In this document: piece by piece, positions 63,295 to 64,000 of the stretch
Position numbering within the stretch: position 1 is the stretch's first letter
Layout of the letters: every line of letters starts with the position of its first letter
Assembly (NCBI RefSeq): GCF_900115225.1
Contig: NZ_FOVR01000001.1
Span: 1 to 64,000, forward strand
From: Cohaesibacter marisflavi
GTDB taxonomy: Bacteria > Pseudomonadota > Alphaproteobacteria > Rhizobiales > Cohaesibacteraceae
Direction of reading: 5' to 3'
Length of the DNA stretch: 64,000 nt
Position numbers and translations under genes: made by a program
The notes under the pieces: generated by a model
Database searches by the model: none
What the model was told of the DNA's origin: nothing
What the model saw: only the letters and a program-made list of their open reading frames with translations

Positions 63295-63667
63295 GCCGCA
63301 ACCGCCCGGCCAAACAGAGGCAAACGAAGCAACATGTTGATCGTACTGGCAGAGGTGTCGCTGTGCGAGATCACAAAGAGGGCTGACGGTTCAGAGGGCA
63401 TTGCGGAAGTCCTTATTCTAGCTCTTTATTGTTAACTGTGCGGTCGCCTGATTGTTCCCCTTTATTAATCAGCTTTCAGCAAGTGGTATGAAATTGCCTG
63501 ATATAGGGCCAAACGCTTTCGATCTGTCTCAGCCATGGACGTGAGTTTTCCAAGCTTGGAGACAAATTTCAAACCGGTTGGCACAAATCGGTAAAAAGCT
63601 TTTGCCTTTGGGCCATAATCGGCGCAACTAGAGACGACAAAAAGAAAAGATCACCACGAGGTAAGAC
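63295..63667. other. Divergent promoter region, no gene
   Basis: About 370 bases between the antiporter and aminotransferase genes. No protein-like frame seen. GAGG lies before the aminotransferase ATG; other signals are not clear. Confidence 0.45.
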
Positions 63668-64000
63668 ATGTTTGAAAAAATGCAGGAACAGCCACCTGTA
63701 AGCCTGTTGGGGCTGCTGATTGCCTATCAGGCAGATCCGCGCCCGCACAAGATTGACCTTGGCGTTGGCGTTTATCGTGATGCAACGGGGCACACGCCCG
63801 TCATGCGCGCTGTAAAGGCGGCCGAAAAGCGCCTTTGGGAAACGCAGGATAGCAAGCGCTATCTTGGTCGTGAAGGGGACATGGGGTTTGTTGAAGCACT
63901 CAAGCCGATCATTTTTGGTGCTGGCAGTGACCTGATTGACCAAACGGCAGGTTTGCAAACACCCGGTGGCTGTGGCGCCATCAGGCTGGCCGCTGATGTT
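63668..64000 (+). CDS. Aromatic/aspartate aminotransferase (partial, cut by window edge)
   Basis: The first 111 codons of a fold-type I aminotransferase. The opening MFEKMQEQPPVSLLGLLIAY followed by KIDLGVGVYRDATGHTPVMR is the N-terminus shared by AspC and TyrB. YLGREGDMGFVEALKPIIFG and QTPGGCGAIRLAADV follow as expected. The active-site lysine and substrate-defining residues lie beyond the window, so aspartate and aromatic types cannot be separated. Confidence 0.9.
   Translation, partial: MFEKMQEQPPVSLLGLLIAYQADPRPHKIDLGVGVYRDATGHTPVMRAVKAAEKRLWETQDSKRYLGREGDMGFVEALKPIIFGAGSDLIDQTAGLQTPGGCGAIRLAADV

Overview
The window looks like the chromosome of an alphaproteobacterium of the Hyphomicrobiales type. 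Evidence for this is the kinase-aldolase form of IolC, the many high-affinity importers (ABC, TRAP and TTT) each paired with a local regulator, and moderate GC with Rhizobiales-like proteins. The genus cannot be fixed from sequence reading alone; a marine or coastal Cohaesibacter-like organism is only a guess. No rRNA, complete tRNA or CRISPR is present.

Left edge, 1-10 kb: a mosaic of small accessory units. It opens with a cut-off IS3-family transposase gene, then a 3' half of a tRNA-Pro(CGG) gene flanked by short direct repeats, which is the usual scar of an integrative element. Next come a MarR-type regulator with a cysteine-rich tail overlapping a hexapeptide protein, an aminotransferase with a YheO-type regulator behind a 36-bp palindrome, a Tag-like glycosylase, an ArsR / PLP-decarboxylase / YdcZ-exporter unit, a TetR regulator (with three tandem 13-bp repeats) plus an AttH-like protein, and an IS21 remnant.

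10-19 kb: a GNAT enzyme, then a sulfate-uptake locus (Rrf2 regulator with four cysteines, sbp, cysT, cysW, cysA and an SLC13 permease), closed by a hairpin facing the transketolase gene.

17-33 kb: a carbohydrate-acid region. A TRAP transporter (dctP, dctQ, dctM, with tkt downstream) diverges from an RpiR regulator and the inositol-pathway genes iolC (kinase plus aldolase) and iolB. The same TAGAA/TTCTA inverted repeats lie before dctP and before iolC. The upper inositol genes (iolG, iolE, iolD) are absent, so the locus fits import of a carboxylate intermediate better than import of inositol itself. Small redox units follow: MarR / AhpD-like / hydroxyacid dehydrogenase, an extended SDR, a Tat-signalled flavodoxin-fold protein, and a large surface-polysaccharide acyltransferase.

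33-39 kb: a GntR regulator divergent from a 2-hydroxyacid dehydrogenase, an RraA-type aldolase and a complete tripartite tricarboxylate transporter (TctC, TctB, TctA), ending in a strong terminator.

39-51.5 kb: tetrathionate respiration on the minus strand, in the order ttrS, ttrR, ttrB, ttrC, ttrA, moaA, preceded by a three-subunit gluconate-dehydrogenase-like complex (Tat subunit, FAD subunit, triheme cytochrome c).

52-60 kb: the most unusual locus. A glutamine-synthetase-like ligase and an RpiR regulator diverge from a Liv-type ABC importer with a fused LivM-LivG, which is followed by an N-formylglutamate-amidohydrolase-like enzyme and an isochorismatase-fold amidase. Together they look like an uncharacterised pathway that imports and takes apart a nitrogenous amide-type compound.

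Right edge, 60-64 kb: a secreted dienelactone-hydrolase-like protein, MgtC, a calcium/cation exchanger and the start of an aromatic or aspartate aminotransferase that runs off the window.
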